A stretch of DNA of 64,000 bases from JADKIH01 sp031417395 (GTDB taxonomy: Bacteria; Bacteroidota; Bacteroidia; AKYH767-A; 2013-40CM-41-45), in the NCBI GenBank assembly GCA_031417395.1, contig JANOVM010000055.1, forward strand, positions 15,566 through 79,565. Direction: 5' to 3'. Shown here in pieces: positions 18,401 to 27,577 of the stretch (the first letter of the stretch is position 1; each line of letters begins with the position of its first letter). Under the pieces are notes generated by a model, which saw only the letters and a program-made list of their open reading frames with translations, ran no database searches and was not told the origin of the DNA. A program made the position numbers and the translations under genes.

Positions 18401-18555
18401 ACATTTCCTGATGATTTTCTTACCGGCCATTTTAGTGCTTGTGCAGAAGAATCTTGTGTAAAAAATAAAGCAACAAAAAAAAGTACCGTCAGTTTCAATT
18501 TGAAACTCCGGTAAATCAATTGATTTTTATTAAAAAATGTACCTTTTTTAAACAA
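15481..18555 (-). CDS. Large PKD-domain surface protein with type B T9SS (CHU_C) sorting domain
   Basis: 1024 residues. A long basic N-region and hydrophobic core ending DSSAQ (about 40) form the signal peptide. Residues about 45-390 look like a beta-propeller with YVTN-type repeats (FSPDASKVYY, IELAGNGKIYAC). PKD domains follow with the hallmark WDFGDG / FWQFGDGNSS / YSWSFGDQTFS, each ending in an H-Y-x(5)-G-x-Y pattern, interleaved with Ig-like repeats (VTPVTIHPSIQV; NYLWSNGLTSPSI). The last 90 residues (YIPNTFTPNDDGINDRF, IYNRWGKMIFET, GLYSYIINANG) are the gliding-motility-associated C-terminal domain recognised by the type IX secretion system. Probably a surface adhesin or binding protein; the ligand is unknown. 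Confidence 0.85.
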   Translation of the reverse strand: MFKKGTFFNKNQLIYRSFKLKLTVLFFVALFFTQDSSAQALKWPVRKSSGNVSIVDFSPAIPVVGPTISGFGAGGEKDINIMTDPSGNLLFVTAVEGNNKIQIRDGNLNPMPNGNNLLGNRSVYESAICKMTCDVNKYIFFHYTGNYQQDSLLYSVIDMSQNGGLGNVGQKNVFVGSGFTEGMTITKQMKNGCRYLLIPGLSNDTLQLYSIMISDLGISIPLLLDNIVMHGPISTSLEIEVSPDNTKVCVSTSSSNPNDPDLIVYDFILEAGTISNRKFYNVSKDKVWGTEFSPDASKVYYQTFTSAKPSVLGRIDVNTNVNEIIDSLRSSNLSDIELAGNGKIYACSNDSAFYLSEIADPDNPVPANILYTRNSIFIDSIPTHSGLPNIIDGEPTGTSHLPTKVDFSAYNTADCQGYQFVEKSCVGTWWLWDFGDGTTSNLSSPLHHYSSEGNYDVTLRIQQCSDTVTVKYNSFVTVAGIQLSVSSNAIVCNNSPQILQVSGADSYSWSPSTGLNITTGPQVIANPSTPMIYTVTGTNVSGCTGSASITVTPVTIHPSIQVIGALNFCAGNSATLTASGGNNYLWSNGLTSPSILINAEGTYSVKVSANGCEVTDSVVIKAINPINAEISIAYTPTPICEGGSAFLTVKGNGIVSKQWYRNHKVLPGMTGDSLTVTSGGLYSVVGIDATGCRDTVFTIVDATPGLRAAYHFTQELCTKKFHFINTSTGANSYKWFVNQEKISEIGNTDYTFPENGSFLVTLIASNNTCSDTFVNNVTVSKTVRANFKTDSLCSFDKEFKNLSINGIKNFWQFGDGNSSNVTNPIHTYSSTGNYSVKLITENSGCRDSIEKKITIAQFATSAFTYNGDSCTGVFSFNPASSYAQTYSWSFGDQTFSDSLNPQHIYWIEGGYRVQLITNSGVICADSTILKLSAPELPVNHLYIPNTFTPNDDGINDRFRIFGFSNCSETHLAIYNRWGKMIFETNNLSESWNGKFQGEAVPAGLYSYIINANGEFRQGTILVLL

Positions 18556-18707
18556 CTTTCAGAATTTATTTCTTCAATGGATTTTTAGAAATCCGGGAAG
18601 AACCCTTTAATTTCTACCTTTCATTGATAAAATAGATTCAATCAAAAAAATTAAATGAAGATGTTTCACTCAATTTTATATAAAAAAAATTAACTTTTTT
18701 CTTCACT

Positions 18708-19574
18708 TTATCTGGGAACAGCGACTTCAGCAAAAAACTTCCTCTCTTTTACATCGTAACTATTACCTTTTGTAAGAATGTGCACGATGAGGTTTTCAAT
18801 CGATATCGGTGAACCTTCTTTTAAGTCAGCAATGTTTGAGTGTCTGATATTATGTCCGTCAATTATAATAACAAGACCGCTTCCTACTGCTTCAAGATAT
18901 TTTCCTTCCCGAACCAATACACCGGTATCTTCACCTAAACCAACTCCAATACAAGAAGGATTAGCAGCAACAGCCTGCGTCAAGCGACCGAATCGGCCTC
19001 GTGTAACAAAATGTGAGTCAATGATTACATTTTGTATAAATGCTAATCCTGTAGTAATTTTTACCTCTCCTTTTAGCAGAGCTTCAGAGCTATTTCCCTG
19101 ATAAATCATGGTATTAGACATTGCCATAGCTCCAGCGCTGGTACCGGCAATCACAAAAGATTCTTCATTTTGATAACGATCTGTAAGGAGTTCTAAAAAT
19201 TCTGTGCCTCCGAATATGGAAGAAAGTCTGAGTTGGTTTCCTCCGCTGAACATAACGCTTTTGCAGTTTCTCAAACGTTGCAGCATTTCCGGTTTGTCTG
19301 CATCTTCACGTTTTCTGATGTCCATCACACCAATGTTCTTGCATCCTAATTTCGTAAATGCACTTATATAGTTTTGTCCTATTTCATCAGGAATGGAAGA
19401 AGCACTTGTAATAACTTCAATATATGCATCATGTCCTCCTGCTTCACGAACGATTCTGCTTAGGATCTGTAATTCGAAAAAATTAAGATTATTTTTTTGG
19501 ATGAAATTAGGTTCCGGTTCAGTTCCTTTATCTTCATTACCGCCAATTGCAATTAGTCTTCCTTTTGGGATCAT
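18708..19574 (-). CDS. cphB: Cyanophycinase
   Basis: 288 residues from the ATG at 19574 (MIPKGRLIAIGGNEDKG). A TTG at 19601 would add nine residues but lies inside a TATCTTTG promoter-like box. It is a peptidase S51-family serine exopeptidase that cuts cyanophycin (multi-Arg-poly-Asp) to beta-Asp-Arg dipeptides. The nucleophile motif FVIAGTSAGAMAMS, MFSGGNQLRLSSIF, VIIDSHFVTRGRFGRL and GVGLGEDTGVLV are all characteristic of cyanophycinase rather than of alpha-aspartyl dipeptidase. No signal peptide, so intracellular. It is divergent from cphA across 187 bases, forming a complete synthesis/degradation pair. Confidence 0.9.
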   Translation of the reverse strand: MIPKGRLIAIGGNEDKGTEPEPNFIQKNNLNFFELQILSRIVREAGGHDAYIEVITSASSIPDEIGQNYISAFTKLGCKNIGVMDIRKREDADKPEMLQRLRNCKSVMFSGGNQLRLSSIFGGTEFLELLTDRYQNEESFVIAGTSAGAMAMSNTMIYQGNSSEALLKGEVKITTGLAFIQNVIIDSHFVTRGRFGRLTQAVAANPSCIGVGLGEDTGVLVREGKYLEAVGSGLVIIIDGHNIRHSNIADLKEGSPISIENLIVHILTKGNSYDVKERKFFAEVAVPR

Positions 19575-19598
19575 AACTTGAAATTTCTTATCTTTTGG

Positions 19599-19606
19599 CA
19601 AAGATA
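19599..19606 (-). promoter_or_regulatory. Candidate -7 element of cphB
   Basis: Minus-strand TATCTTTG matches TAnnTTTG and is 25 bases upstream of the preferred cphB start. It overlaps the alternative TTG start at 19601, which argues against that start. Confidence 0.45.
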
Positions 19607-19761
19607 GAAATACCCTAAGGATAGAGGCCCCATTTATACATAGTTTTCAACGCTTTTTTCAAACAATTTCCTGTTTTTTGAACTTAAAAAAATATTTTTT
19701 TTGCCTTTTGGTAAAAACTCTCTACTTTGAAAAAAATTAATAAGAAGTAATTGCCTTAATT

Positions 19762-22416
19762 ATGAAAATTCTTGACATAAGAGCCATGCGAGGACCTAAC
19801 TATTGGTCTATTTGGAGGCATAAGCTTATAGTAATGAAATTGGACATTGAAGAATTAGAAGATTCTCCAACCAATAAAATATCCGGTTTTTCTGCTCGTT
19901 TGGAGTCCACGTTCCCAACTATGTATGAGCATGAATGTTCAGAAGGGCATCCCGGAGGTTTTTTTAAAAGGGTAAAAGAAGGTACCTGGATGGGGCATGT
20001 TATCGAGCATCTGGCTTTGGAAATTCAAACGCTGGCAGGGATGAATGTTGGTTTTGGCCGCACCAGAAGCACAGGTCAGCACGGAGTATATAATGTCGTA
20101 TTTAACTATATGGAGGAAAAAGCGGGCATTTTTGCAGCTAAAGCTGCTGTCCGTATTGCAGATTCGATAATAAAAGATCAGCCCTATGACATTCCTGCCG
20201 ATATACAGCGACTCCGGGAAATCAGAGAAGAAGAAAGACTTGGTCCATCAACAGGTTCTATTGTTGAAGAAGCAATAAAAAGAAAAATTCCATGGATTCG
20301 ATTAAACAGGCAATCGCTTGTTCAATTGGGATATGGTATTAATCAAAGACGCATTCAGGCAACAGTTGCAAGTACGACAAGCAGTATAGCAGTTGAAATT
20401 GCATGCGATAAAGAAGAAACAAAAAATCTTCTTGAAGCAGCTTCTATTCCAGTGCCTCGGGGCCGTGTTGTATACGATGAAGAAGACCTTGAAACAGCTG
20501 TAAAGATCATTGGTTATCCAGTTGTATTAAAACCTGTAGGAGGTAATCATGGCCGTGGAGCTACTATTAATGTAAAGGACTGGCCAACTGCCGTTGAAGC
20601 ATTGGCAAATGCAAAAAGAATTTCCAGAGGTGTCATCGTTGAAAGATTTATTACCGGTTTTGATCATCGTCTTTTGGTTGTCGATTATCGTTTTATTGCC
20701 GGCGCTAAAAGAACTCCTGCATTAGTAACCGGCGATGGAAAACATACCATTGAACAACTGGTTGCAATAGTTAACAGTGATCCACTCAGAGGATACGGTC
20801 ATGAAAAAGTATTGACTGCAATAAAAATTGATGAAACTACCTTGAGTATGCTGGAAGAAAAAGGTTTTACACTTGAAAGCATTTTGCCAAATGGTGAAAT
20901 ACTTCATCTGAAAAGAACAGCGAATCTAAGTACAGGAGGTACTTCCACAGATGTAACTGAAATTGTTCATCCATTTAATGTTTTTATGGCTGAACGAATT
21001 GCAAGGATTATTGGATTGGATATTTGCGGCATAGACATTATGACTCCTGATATTAGTGTTCCTCTTAATGAAAATGGTGGAGCTGTTTTGGAAGTAAATG
21101 CAGGACCGGGCTTTCGCATGCACATTGCTCCGGCCGAAGGATTGCCCAGAAATGTTGCAGAGCCTGTTGTCGATATGCTTTATCCTCCCGGAAGCTCAGC
21201 AAGAATTCCGATAATTGCCGTAACCGGAACAAATGGTAAAACGACAACTACCCGCCTAATCGCTCACATAGTAAAAACAATGGGTTATAAAGTTGGTTTT
21301 ACTACTACTGACGGAATTTATATTCAAAACCGTATGGTTGAAAAGGGAGACTGTACCGGACCTCTTAGTACTGAATTCGTATTAAGAGATCCAACGGTTG
21401 ACTTCGCTGTTCTGGAATGTGCACGGGGAGGTATTCTCAAGGCAGGACTTGGTTTTCATAATTGTGATATTGCCATAGTAACAAATGTAGCAGCCGACCA
21501 TCTGGGATTAAAAGACATTAATACAATTGAAGAGATGGCTCGCGTTAAAAGTGTTGTTGCAGAAAGCGCTTTACCCGAAGGTTACAGTATTCTTAATGCT
21601 GATGACGATCTTGTTTTCGAAATGCGAAAAAACATTAAAGCCACTATTGCATTGTTTAGTCTGGATGAATTTAACCCTCGTATCATTCGCCATTGCGAAA
21701 ATGGCGGCATAGCAGCCATCGTTGAAAATGGATATATTACAATTTGTAAAGGAACCTGGAAAATCCGAGTTGATAAGGTCATCAACATACCGTTAACTTT
21801 TTCGGGTAAAGCGGTATTTATGATTCAGAATGTTTTACCGGCAGTTCTGGCGGGGTTCCTGCGTGGCTTTAAAGTAGAGGACATTCGCCTTGCTTTGGAA
21901 ACATTTATTCCTTCTCCTACACAAACACCGGGAAGAATGAACATGTTCCAATTTAAGAATTTTACTGTTATGGTAGATTATGCGCACAATCCGGCAGGCT
22001 TTCAGGCAATAGCCCGCTTCCTTGATAAACTTGATAACAAGCTTAAGGTTGGAGTTATTGCAGGAGTAGGGGATAGAAGAGACGAAGATATTATTCAGCT
22101 TGGTTTCTTATCATCGCAAATGTTTAGTGAAATAATTATCAGGCAGGATAAAAATCTAAGGGGTAGAACGGAAAAAGAAATTATTGATTTAATGATGAAA
22201 GGAGTTCATAGTGATGACCCGAATAAAAAAGTTAAGGTAATTCAAAGTGAATTGGAGGCAATTGATTATGCAATAAAGAATGCGAAGAAAGGATCATTTA
22301 TTGTCATATGCAGTGATGTGGTTCCGGATGCACTCCAGCAAATTCTAAAATATAAAGAAGAGGAGGACCATTTTGAAATTTTAAAAGAAGACATTCCTCA
22401 TCCTATTTCAAAATAA
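19762..22416 (+). CDS. cphA: Cyanophycin synthetase
   Basis: 884 residues, normal for CphA1. It polymerises Asp and Arg into the nitrogen reserve cyanophycin using ATP. An N-terminal primer-binding domain (1-160: MYEHECSEGHPGGFF, GTWMGHVIEHLALEIQ) leads to an ATP-grasp domain (about 165-480: YPVVLKPVGGNHGRG, VERFITGFDHRLLVVD, LEVNAGPGFRMH) that activates the main-chain carboxylate. A Mur-ligase-like domain (about 485-884: VTGTNGKTTTTRLIAH, LECARGGILKAG, MVDYAHNPAGF) attaches Arg. All three domains look complete. The start gives MKILDIRAMRGPNYWS, the standard N-terminus. It is divergent from cphB and followed by a terminator. Confidence 0.95.
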   Translation: MKILDIRAMRGPNYWSIWRHKLIVMKLDIEELEDSPTNKISGFSARLESTFPTMYEHECSEGHPGGFFKRVKEGTWMGHVIEHLALEIQTLAGMNVGFGRTRSTGQHGVYNVVFNYMEEKAGIFAAKAAVRIADSIIKDQPYDIPADIQRLREIREEERLGPSTGSIVEEAIKRKIPWIRLNRQSLVQLGYGINQRRIQATVASTTSSIAVEIACDKEETKNLLEAASIPVPRGRVVYDEEDLETAVKIIGYPVVLKPVGGNHGRGATINVKDWPTAVEALANAKRISRGVIVERFITGFDHRLLVVDYRFIAGAKRTPALVTGDGKHTIEQLVAIVNSDPLRGYGHEKVLTAIKIDETTLSMLEEKGFTLESILPNGEILHLKRTANLSTGGTSTDVTEIVHPFNVFMAERIARIIGLDICGIDIMTPDISVPLNENGGAVLEVNAGPGFRMHIAPAEGLPRNVAEPVVDMLYPPGSSARIPIIAVTGTNGKTTTTRLIAHIVKTMGYKVGFTTTDGIYIQNRMVEKGDCTGPLSTEFVLRDPTVDFAVLECARGGILKAGLGFHNCDIAIVTNVAADHLGLKDINTIEEMARVKSVVAESALPEGYSILNADDDLVFEMRKNIKATIALFSLDEFNPRIIRHCENGGIAAIVENGYITICKGTWKIRVDKVINIPLTFSGKAVFMIQNVLPAVLAGFLRGFKVEDIRLALETFIPSPTQTPGRMNMFQFKNFTVMVDYAHNPAGFQAIARFLDKLDNKLKVGVIAGVGDRRDEDIIQLGFLSSQMFSEIIIRQDKNLRGRTEKEIIDLMMKGVHSDDPNKKVKVIQSELEAIDYAIKNAKKGSFIVICSDVVPDALQQILKYKEEEDHFEILKEDIPHPISK

Positions 22417-22452
22417 GGGAGAGAATTTTTAAACTAATAAATGAATATTTTT

Positions 22453-22480
22453 AGGAACCTGAAAGGGTTCCTTTTTTTTT
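22453..22480 (+). terminator. Terminator of cphA
   Basis: AGGAACC (22453-22459) and GGTTCCT (22466-22472) form a 7-bp stem with a short loop, followed by nine or more T. The rest of the gap to 22761 is AT-rich, with no other structure or gene that I can support. Confidence 0.85.
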
Positions 22481-22761
22481 TGATATTTCCTTACTCTTAA
22501 ATCTAATATTTCAATTTTCAACTTCGTTTAAGAGCCTTTTCTAAAGCTTACCTTCAAAAATCACAATCTATGATCGATTTTGTAACAATTTCTATACATT
22601 CAATATTATTGAAAATTTAAAGGTTATTAATTTTTTTAAGAGAAAATGAATGAAACATGGAACATTTATTCAAGTAAATAGTAAAAATCATAGTAAATCT
22701 TACACCAGGGAATCGAATACCCTGATACTCCACAAATCATTTTGTGAAAAGCCATAGAGAC

Positions 22762-25700
22762 ATGCTACATTTATTACGAAGAATTATTCTTTTTTTATTA
22801 TTGGCTGCCACAGTTGGCATTTTTCCTCGCAAAGCTTTTGCCACTCACCTGGCAGGCTCTGATATTTCATACACGTGCCTTGGAGGAAATACCTACAGAA
22901 TTGAACTTACCTTTTACAGGGATTGCCGTTCACCGTCTGGTCATCCCAATGGTGCCGGTATTGAATTTCGAAGTACAAGTTGTAATCGTTATTTCACGGA
23001 TACCTTAGCGTTACTTCCCGGTTCCGGTCAGGAGATTACATATCCCTGTCCTGGATTAACAACATCTTGCGACGATCCCAACTCACCAAATCCCGGACTG
23101 CAAGAATTTAAATATTCAGGAATCATAACTTTTCCTGTACAATGCGCCGATTGGGTAATAAGCTGGACCTATTGCTGCCGAAATTGTGATATCACAACCA
23201 TGGTTCAGTCGCAGCCATGTGTGCCGGGTTCTAATCCGCCCATGTATATTTCTACTCATCTTGATAATCTGAATTATACATGCAATTCTTCACCCAGGTT
23301 TACCAATAACCCAATTGTATTTGTTTGTGTTGGGCAAAACTTTACTTACAATCATGGAGCAGTAGATCCTGACGGGGATTCTTTAGTTTATTCTCTAATT
23401 AACCCTCAGATTAATTCTACAGATTCAATTCCATTTGTTTCCGGCTTTTCTGCAACATATCCCATTACTTCTTCTCCTGCCTTAACGCTTAATGCCCTGA
23501 CAGGCGATCTAGTAATGACACCCACACAGATAGAAGTTGGTGTTCTTTCTGTACTTGTTAAAGAATTTAGAAATGGAGTACAAATCGGGCAGGTAGTTAG
23601 AGACATGGAATTATACGTAAGGCCATGTACTAACATTATTCCAACAGCAACCGGGATGAATGGCACAACCGATAGAGATACAGTTATATGTCCGGGTACC
23701 CAGCTTTGTTTTAATGTATTCTCAAATGATTCAGATGCAGGACAAATTGTTACCATGACCTGGAATCAGGCAATAAGCAATGCTACCTTTTCTGTTTCAG
23801 GATTTCCATATCCAACAGGAAATTTCTGTTGGACACCCGGGACAAATGATATAAGTACAATCCCTCATCAATTTACAGTTTCTGTAGTAGACAATGCCTG
23901 TCCGAACAGTGGATACCAGACATATTCATTTTCAATAACAGTTACCGGTCCACTATTAAATCTTATTCAACAGAATATAACCTGTAATGGATCAACCGAT
24001 GGAGCAATCACTGTAGTGCCACAAAATCCCGGTAATTATACATATTTATGGTCCCCCGGTGGAGACACTACATCAAGTATATCCAATCTGGGTCCAGGAA
24101 CATATTCCGTATTTGTATACGATAGTACAAATGGTTGTTCGGCAAATCTGAGTGATACAATTACAAATCCGCCTGTGTTAAACGATACCACTTATTCGCT
24201 TAGTGTTTCATGTATAGGCAGCAGTAATGGAAGTGCAACGGTGATTGCATCGGGTGGCATTCCTCCATATTCATATTCCTGGAATACTACGCCTGTAAGT
24301 AATAACGATACAATTACCGGAGTACAACCGGGAATTTATATTGTTACCATAACAGACAGCAGCGGTTGTGTTAAAACAGATTCAGTCAGAGTGGATTCAT
24401 CAAATTCAGCACTGGTCATTACTGTTGATTCTGTTTCTACATTGCCTTGTTATACAAATAATAACGGAATTGCAACTGTTTCTGTAAGCGGAGGTACGCC
24501 CACATATACATTCGTATGGAATACAAACCCTGTTCAATTTGGCCCTACAGCTACCGGACTTAGTCCCGGCAGCTACATTGTTACAGTAACAGATTCTTTT
24601 GGCTGCAACAATTCAGATACTGCAACTGTACTATCACCGCCACTGCTTGTTTTAAATGGAAGTGCACTAGGCGCAAGTTGCAATGCACCGGATGGGATTG
24701 CCATTGTTACAGTTACCGGCGGTGCACCGGGATATTCGTATGTCTGGTCCGGATTCCCAAGTACCGATGATTCATTGGTAAATGTTTTCCCCGGACTTTA
24801 TGATGTTACAGTAACAGATACTAATGGATGTACCAATCAACTTCAGGTATTAGTCGGAAGTCAAATTATCAGCACAATTGCCGGGGCTATTTCTCAGGTT
24901 GGTTGTCGTGACGATTCTAATGCAGTTGCAGTAGCTTCAGCATTTGGAGGAACTCCTCCCTATGTGTATTCCTGGAATACGGTTCCTTCTCAGGTTAATG
25001 ATACAGCAACAGGACTTCCTGCCGGACAATATATAGTATCCATAACCGATTCTAACAATTGCATTACGGTAGATTCCGTAAATATTCCTAATCCACCTTT
25101 ATTAACGTATTCACTTTCTTCTACGGATGCATCATGTTCAGGAGATAGTACAGGAACAGCAACATTTCACGTATCGGGTGGAGCAGGTTCTTATACATTC
25201 TCATGGTCTCCATACGGTGGTACCGATTCCATTGCCACACAACTATTGCCCGGAACGTATACCGTAATAATGACAGATGCTGCAGGTTGTATTAAAACTG
25301 ACTCAGCTATAATACTTCAAAATACAACTATAGCAATAACAGTCGACAGTTTACAACAGCCGTTATGTAACGGAACGAATACCGGTGCAATCTATATTTC
25401 AGTTACAGGAGGAAACGGTAACTACACTTATACGTGGACACCGGGAACTCAGGTTAGTCAGGATATCATTGGTGTTGCAGGAGGAGTATATATTGTTCAT
25501 GTTACTGATCAATTAAATTGTACACAACAGCAGCAAATTAATCTGAATCAACCACCGCCACCTCCTGTTTTTGCCGGTAATGATACAGCTATTTGTATTG
25601 GAAACTCGATTCAGCTTAGTGCTCAGCCTTTGCCTCCGGGAAGTACAGGTACTTGGACTTCACAAACTGTATCTTCATTCAGCGATGTTAACGATCCTCA

Positions 25701-26580
25701 GGCAATTGTTATTTATTCACCTCCCGGAATGAATATGTTAACCTGGACCGTTGTGGATTCTCTGGGTTGCACAAATTTCGACAATGTTTCTATTTTTAAT
25801 TTCTTTAATAACGTAAGTGCCGGTTTCGATTTAAACGTTTGTGGATTAAATCCCGTAATGTTAAATGCTACCACATTTATTGGTTTCTCAAGCTCATGGT
25901 CATCATCACCCAATGTGTTATTTGATAATGATACGGTTTTTAATACGCTGGCTCATCAGTTGAATTATGGTGTAGATACCTTGACGTGGACCATAGCCAA
26001 TCAGGCATGCAACGGTTCGGATTATATGGTACTTACTTCTTTTGAAAATCCAACAGCGGATGCGGGAAATCATAGCGAACTGTGTGAAGACAAAGCTACT
26101 CTTATCGCTGTTAATCCGGCTGTAGGTAATGGAGTTTGGACAGTTCAGTTTCCGCGTCAAGCAGATTTTTCAGACTCTTTGAATTCAATTACGGATGTAT
26201 ATAACCTGGTAACCGGACAAACAATTTTTATATGGACTGTTACCAATGGTTTTTGTTTGGTTTCAGATACAGTTTCTGTTAATTACGATGAAGCCTGTGA
26301 GATTAAACTTCCGACCGGTTTTTCACCAAACGGTGACATCTATAATGAAGGTTATGAGATTAAAGGAATTGAAGGATATAAAGACAATGAGTTTCGTGTA
26401 TTTAACCGTTGGGGTAATGAAGTTTATTACAAAAAGAATTATCAAAATATAGATTGGGTAGGACAAAATAAAAATGGAGAAGAGCTGCCGGAAGGAACTT
26501 ATTTTGTAATACTCGTAATAAAGAAAAATAATATAGTGAGAAATACCTTTGTTGATTTAAGAAGGTTTTCAGGAAAATAA
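22762..26580 (+). CDS. Giant SprB-repeat surface protein with type B T9SS sorting domain (paralogue 1)
   Basis: 1272 residues from the ATG at 22762 (MLHLLRRIILFLLL); an upstream in-frame GTG at 22744 is less likely. Signal peptide ending KAFA. Residues about 31-400 form a Cys-rich N-terminal module (THLAGSDISYTCLGGNTYRI, FYRDC, WTYCCRNCDITT, VDPDGDSLVYSLI) common to many Bacteroidota type B substrates. Seven SprB repeats (PF13573) span about 406-930, each about 70-75 residues, of the form C-N-G...G-G-x-P-x-Y-x-Y-x-W...G-x-Y-x-V-x-V-T-D...G-C. Three Cys-poor Ig-like units follow, then CHU_C (about 1180-1272: LPTGFSPNGDIYNEGYEIKG, VFNRWGNEVYY). By homology with SprB it is likely a cell-surface adhesin, possibly moved by gliding machinery. 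It heads a four-gene set with PorP/SprF and PorE-like genes. Confidence 0.85.
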   Translation: MLHLLRRIILFLLLAATVGIFPRKAFATHLAGSDISYTCLGGNTYRIELTFYRDCRSPSGHPNGAGIEFRSTSCNRYFTDTLALLPGSGQEITYPCPGLTTSCDDPNSPNPGLQEFKYSGIITFPVQCADWVISWTYCCRNCDITTMVQSQPCVPGSNPPMYISTHLDNLNYTCNSSPRFTNNPIVFVCVGQNFTYNHGAVDPDGDSLVYSLINPQINSTDSIPFVSGFSATYPITSSPALTLNALTGDLVMTPTQIEVGVLSVLVKEFRNGVQIGQVVRDMELYVRPCTNIIPTATGMNGTTDRDTVICPGTQLCFNVFSNDSDAGQIVTMTWNQAISNATFSVSGFPYPTGNFCWTPGTNDISTIPHQFTVSVVDNACPNSGYQTYSFSITVTGPLLNLIQQNITCNGSTDGAITVVPQNPGNYTYLWSPGGDTTSSISNLGPGTYSVFVYDSTNGCSANLSDTITNPPVLNDTTYSLSVSCIGSSNGSATVIASGGIPPYSYSWNTTPVSNNDTITGVQPGIYIVTITDSSGCVKTDSVRVDSSNSALVITVDSVSTLPCYTNNNGIATVSVSGGTPTYTFVWNTNPVQFGPTATGLSPGSYIVTVTDSFGCNNSDTATVLSPPLLVLNGSALGASCNAPDGIAIVTVTGGAPGYSYVWSGFPSTDDSLVNVFPGLYDVTVTDTNGCTNQLQVLVGSQIISTIAGAISQVGCRDDSNAVAVASAFGGTPPYVYSWNTVPSQVNDTATGLPAGQYIVSITDSNNCITVDSVNIPNPPLLTYSLSSTDASCSGDSTGTATFHVSGGAGSYTFSWSPYGGTDSIATQLLPGTYTVIMTDAAGCIKTDSAIILQNTTIAITVDSLQQPLCNGTNTGAIYISVTGGNGNYTYTWTPGTQVSQDIIGVAGGVYIVHVTDQLNCTQQQQINLNQPPPPPVFAGNDTAICIGNSIQLSAQPLPPGSTGTWTSQTVSSFSDVNDPQAIVIYSPPGMNMLTWTVVDSLGCTNFDNVSIFNFFNNVSAGFDLNVCGLNPVMLNATTFIGFSSSWSSSPNVLFDNDTVFNTLAHQLNYGVDTLTWTIANQACNGSDYMVLTSFENPTADAGNHSELCEDKATLIAVNPAVGNGVWTVQFPRQADFSDSLNSITDVYNLVTGQTIFIWTVTNGFCLVSDTVSVNYDEACEIKLPTGFSPNGDIYNEGYEIKGIEGYKDNEFRVFNRWGNEVYYKKNYQNIDWVGQNKNGEELPEGTYFVILVIKKNNIVRNTFVDLRRFSGK

Positions 26581-26600
26581 TAAATAAAGCAAATCAAAGT

Positions 26601-27533
26601 ATGAAGAAGTTAATTTTTCTATTGTTATTTGTCGGCGGGCTGAATTCATTAAAAGCGCAACAGGATATTCTTGTGAGCCAGTATATGTTTAATCATTTAC
26701 TACTCAATCCCGGATATGCAGGCAGCAAAGAATATATTATGGCAACGCTGTTATATAGAAAGCAATGGATGGACTGGAAAGGTGCTCCTGAATCTCAGGT
26801 TGCTTCACTTCATGGACCGTTGGGTTTATCCAAACTCGGATGGGGAGCATTGATTAGCCACGATAAAATCGGAGTAACTGACCGAACAGATGCTTATTTA
26901 AATGCATCCTACCAAATGACGGTTTCCGGTAAGTTGAAATTAGGAGTAGGCTTACGTGGTGGAGGAGGGTACTATAGTTTTAAGAATAGCGATCTGATTT
27001 ACTGGGATGAAAATGATCCTACTTTTCAGGGCAATAGAGTTTCGCGGTTCTTGCCTAATATTGGCGCAGGTGCTTATTTATATTCCGAAAAGTTTTATGC
27101 AGGTTTGTCTGTTCCTACCATAATCAGTTATGACCCTACTAAGAGTCTGAGCATTGATTTGAATAATGGAGAATTAGTTCCTCACCAGGTTAGGCACTAT
27201 TTTGCAACAACAGGATATGCTTTTATTGCCAGTCCTGATTTCGTAATCAAGCCAAGCGTATTGGTAAAATATGTTCAGAATGCACCCATTGAAACGGATT
27301 TTAACTTAAACTTTTTATTGGGTAAGTTGTTTTGGATTGGGGGCAGTTATCGGACAGGCGACTGCTTTGTAGCTTTACTCGAATTGGAATTGGGAAAGCA
27401 ATGGCGGATCGGCTACAGTTATGATTTTACTTTTTCAGACGTTCGGGATTATTCAAACGGATCTCATGAATTTATGCTGGGATATGATTTTGGTTACGAC
27501 ATGCAGAAAATAAAAACACCAAGATATTTTTAA
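26601..27533 (+). CDS. PorP/SprF-family type IX secretion outer-membrane protein
   Basis: 310 residues. Signal peptide MKKLIFLLLFVGGLNSLKAQ, then the family-defining opening QQDILVSQYMFNHLLLNPGYAGS, RKQWMDWKGAPESQ, and a 14-or-so-strand beta-barrel pattern ending with an aromatic (TPRYF). PorP/SprF proteins are outer-membrane barrels; in Flavobacterium johnsoniae SprF is needed for SprB to reach the surface. It starts 20 bases after the stop of a giant SprB-repeat gene, so the natural inference is that it serves that protein and probably the second paralogue at 29650. As the genome may carry other copies, I do not call it the core PorP. Confidence 0.9.
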   Translation: MKKLIFLLLFVGGLNSLKAQQDILVSQYMFNHLLLNPGYAGSKEYIMATLLYRKQWMDWKGAPESQVASLHGPLGLSKLGWGALISHDKIGVTDRTDAYLNASYQMTVSGKLKLGVGLRGGGGYYSFKNSDLIYWDENDPTFQGNRVSRFLPNIGAGAYLYSEKFYAGLSVPTIISYDPTKSLSIDLNNGELVPHQVRHYFATTGYAFIASPDFVIKPSVLVKYVQNAPIETDFNLNFLLGKLFWIGGSYRTGDCFVALLELELGKQWRIGYSYDFTFSDVRDYSNGSHEFMLGYDFGYDMQKIKTPRYF

Positions 27534-27577
27534 TACATATTTAGAAAAATAATTCAAGAATAATTAAATTAACACCT

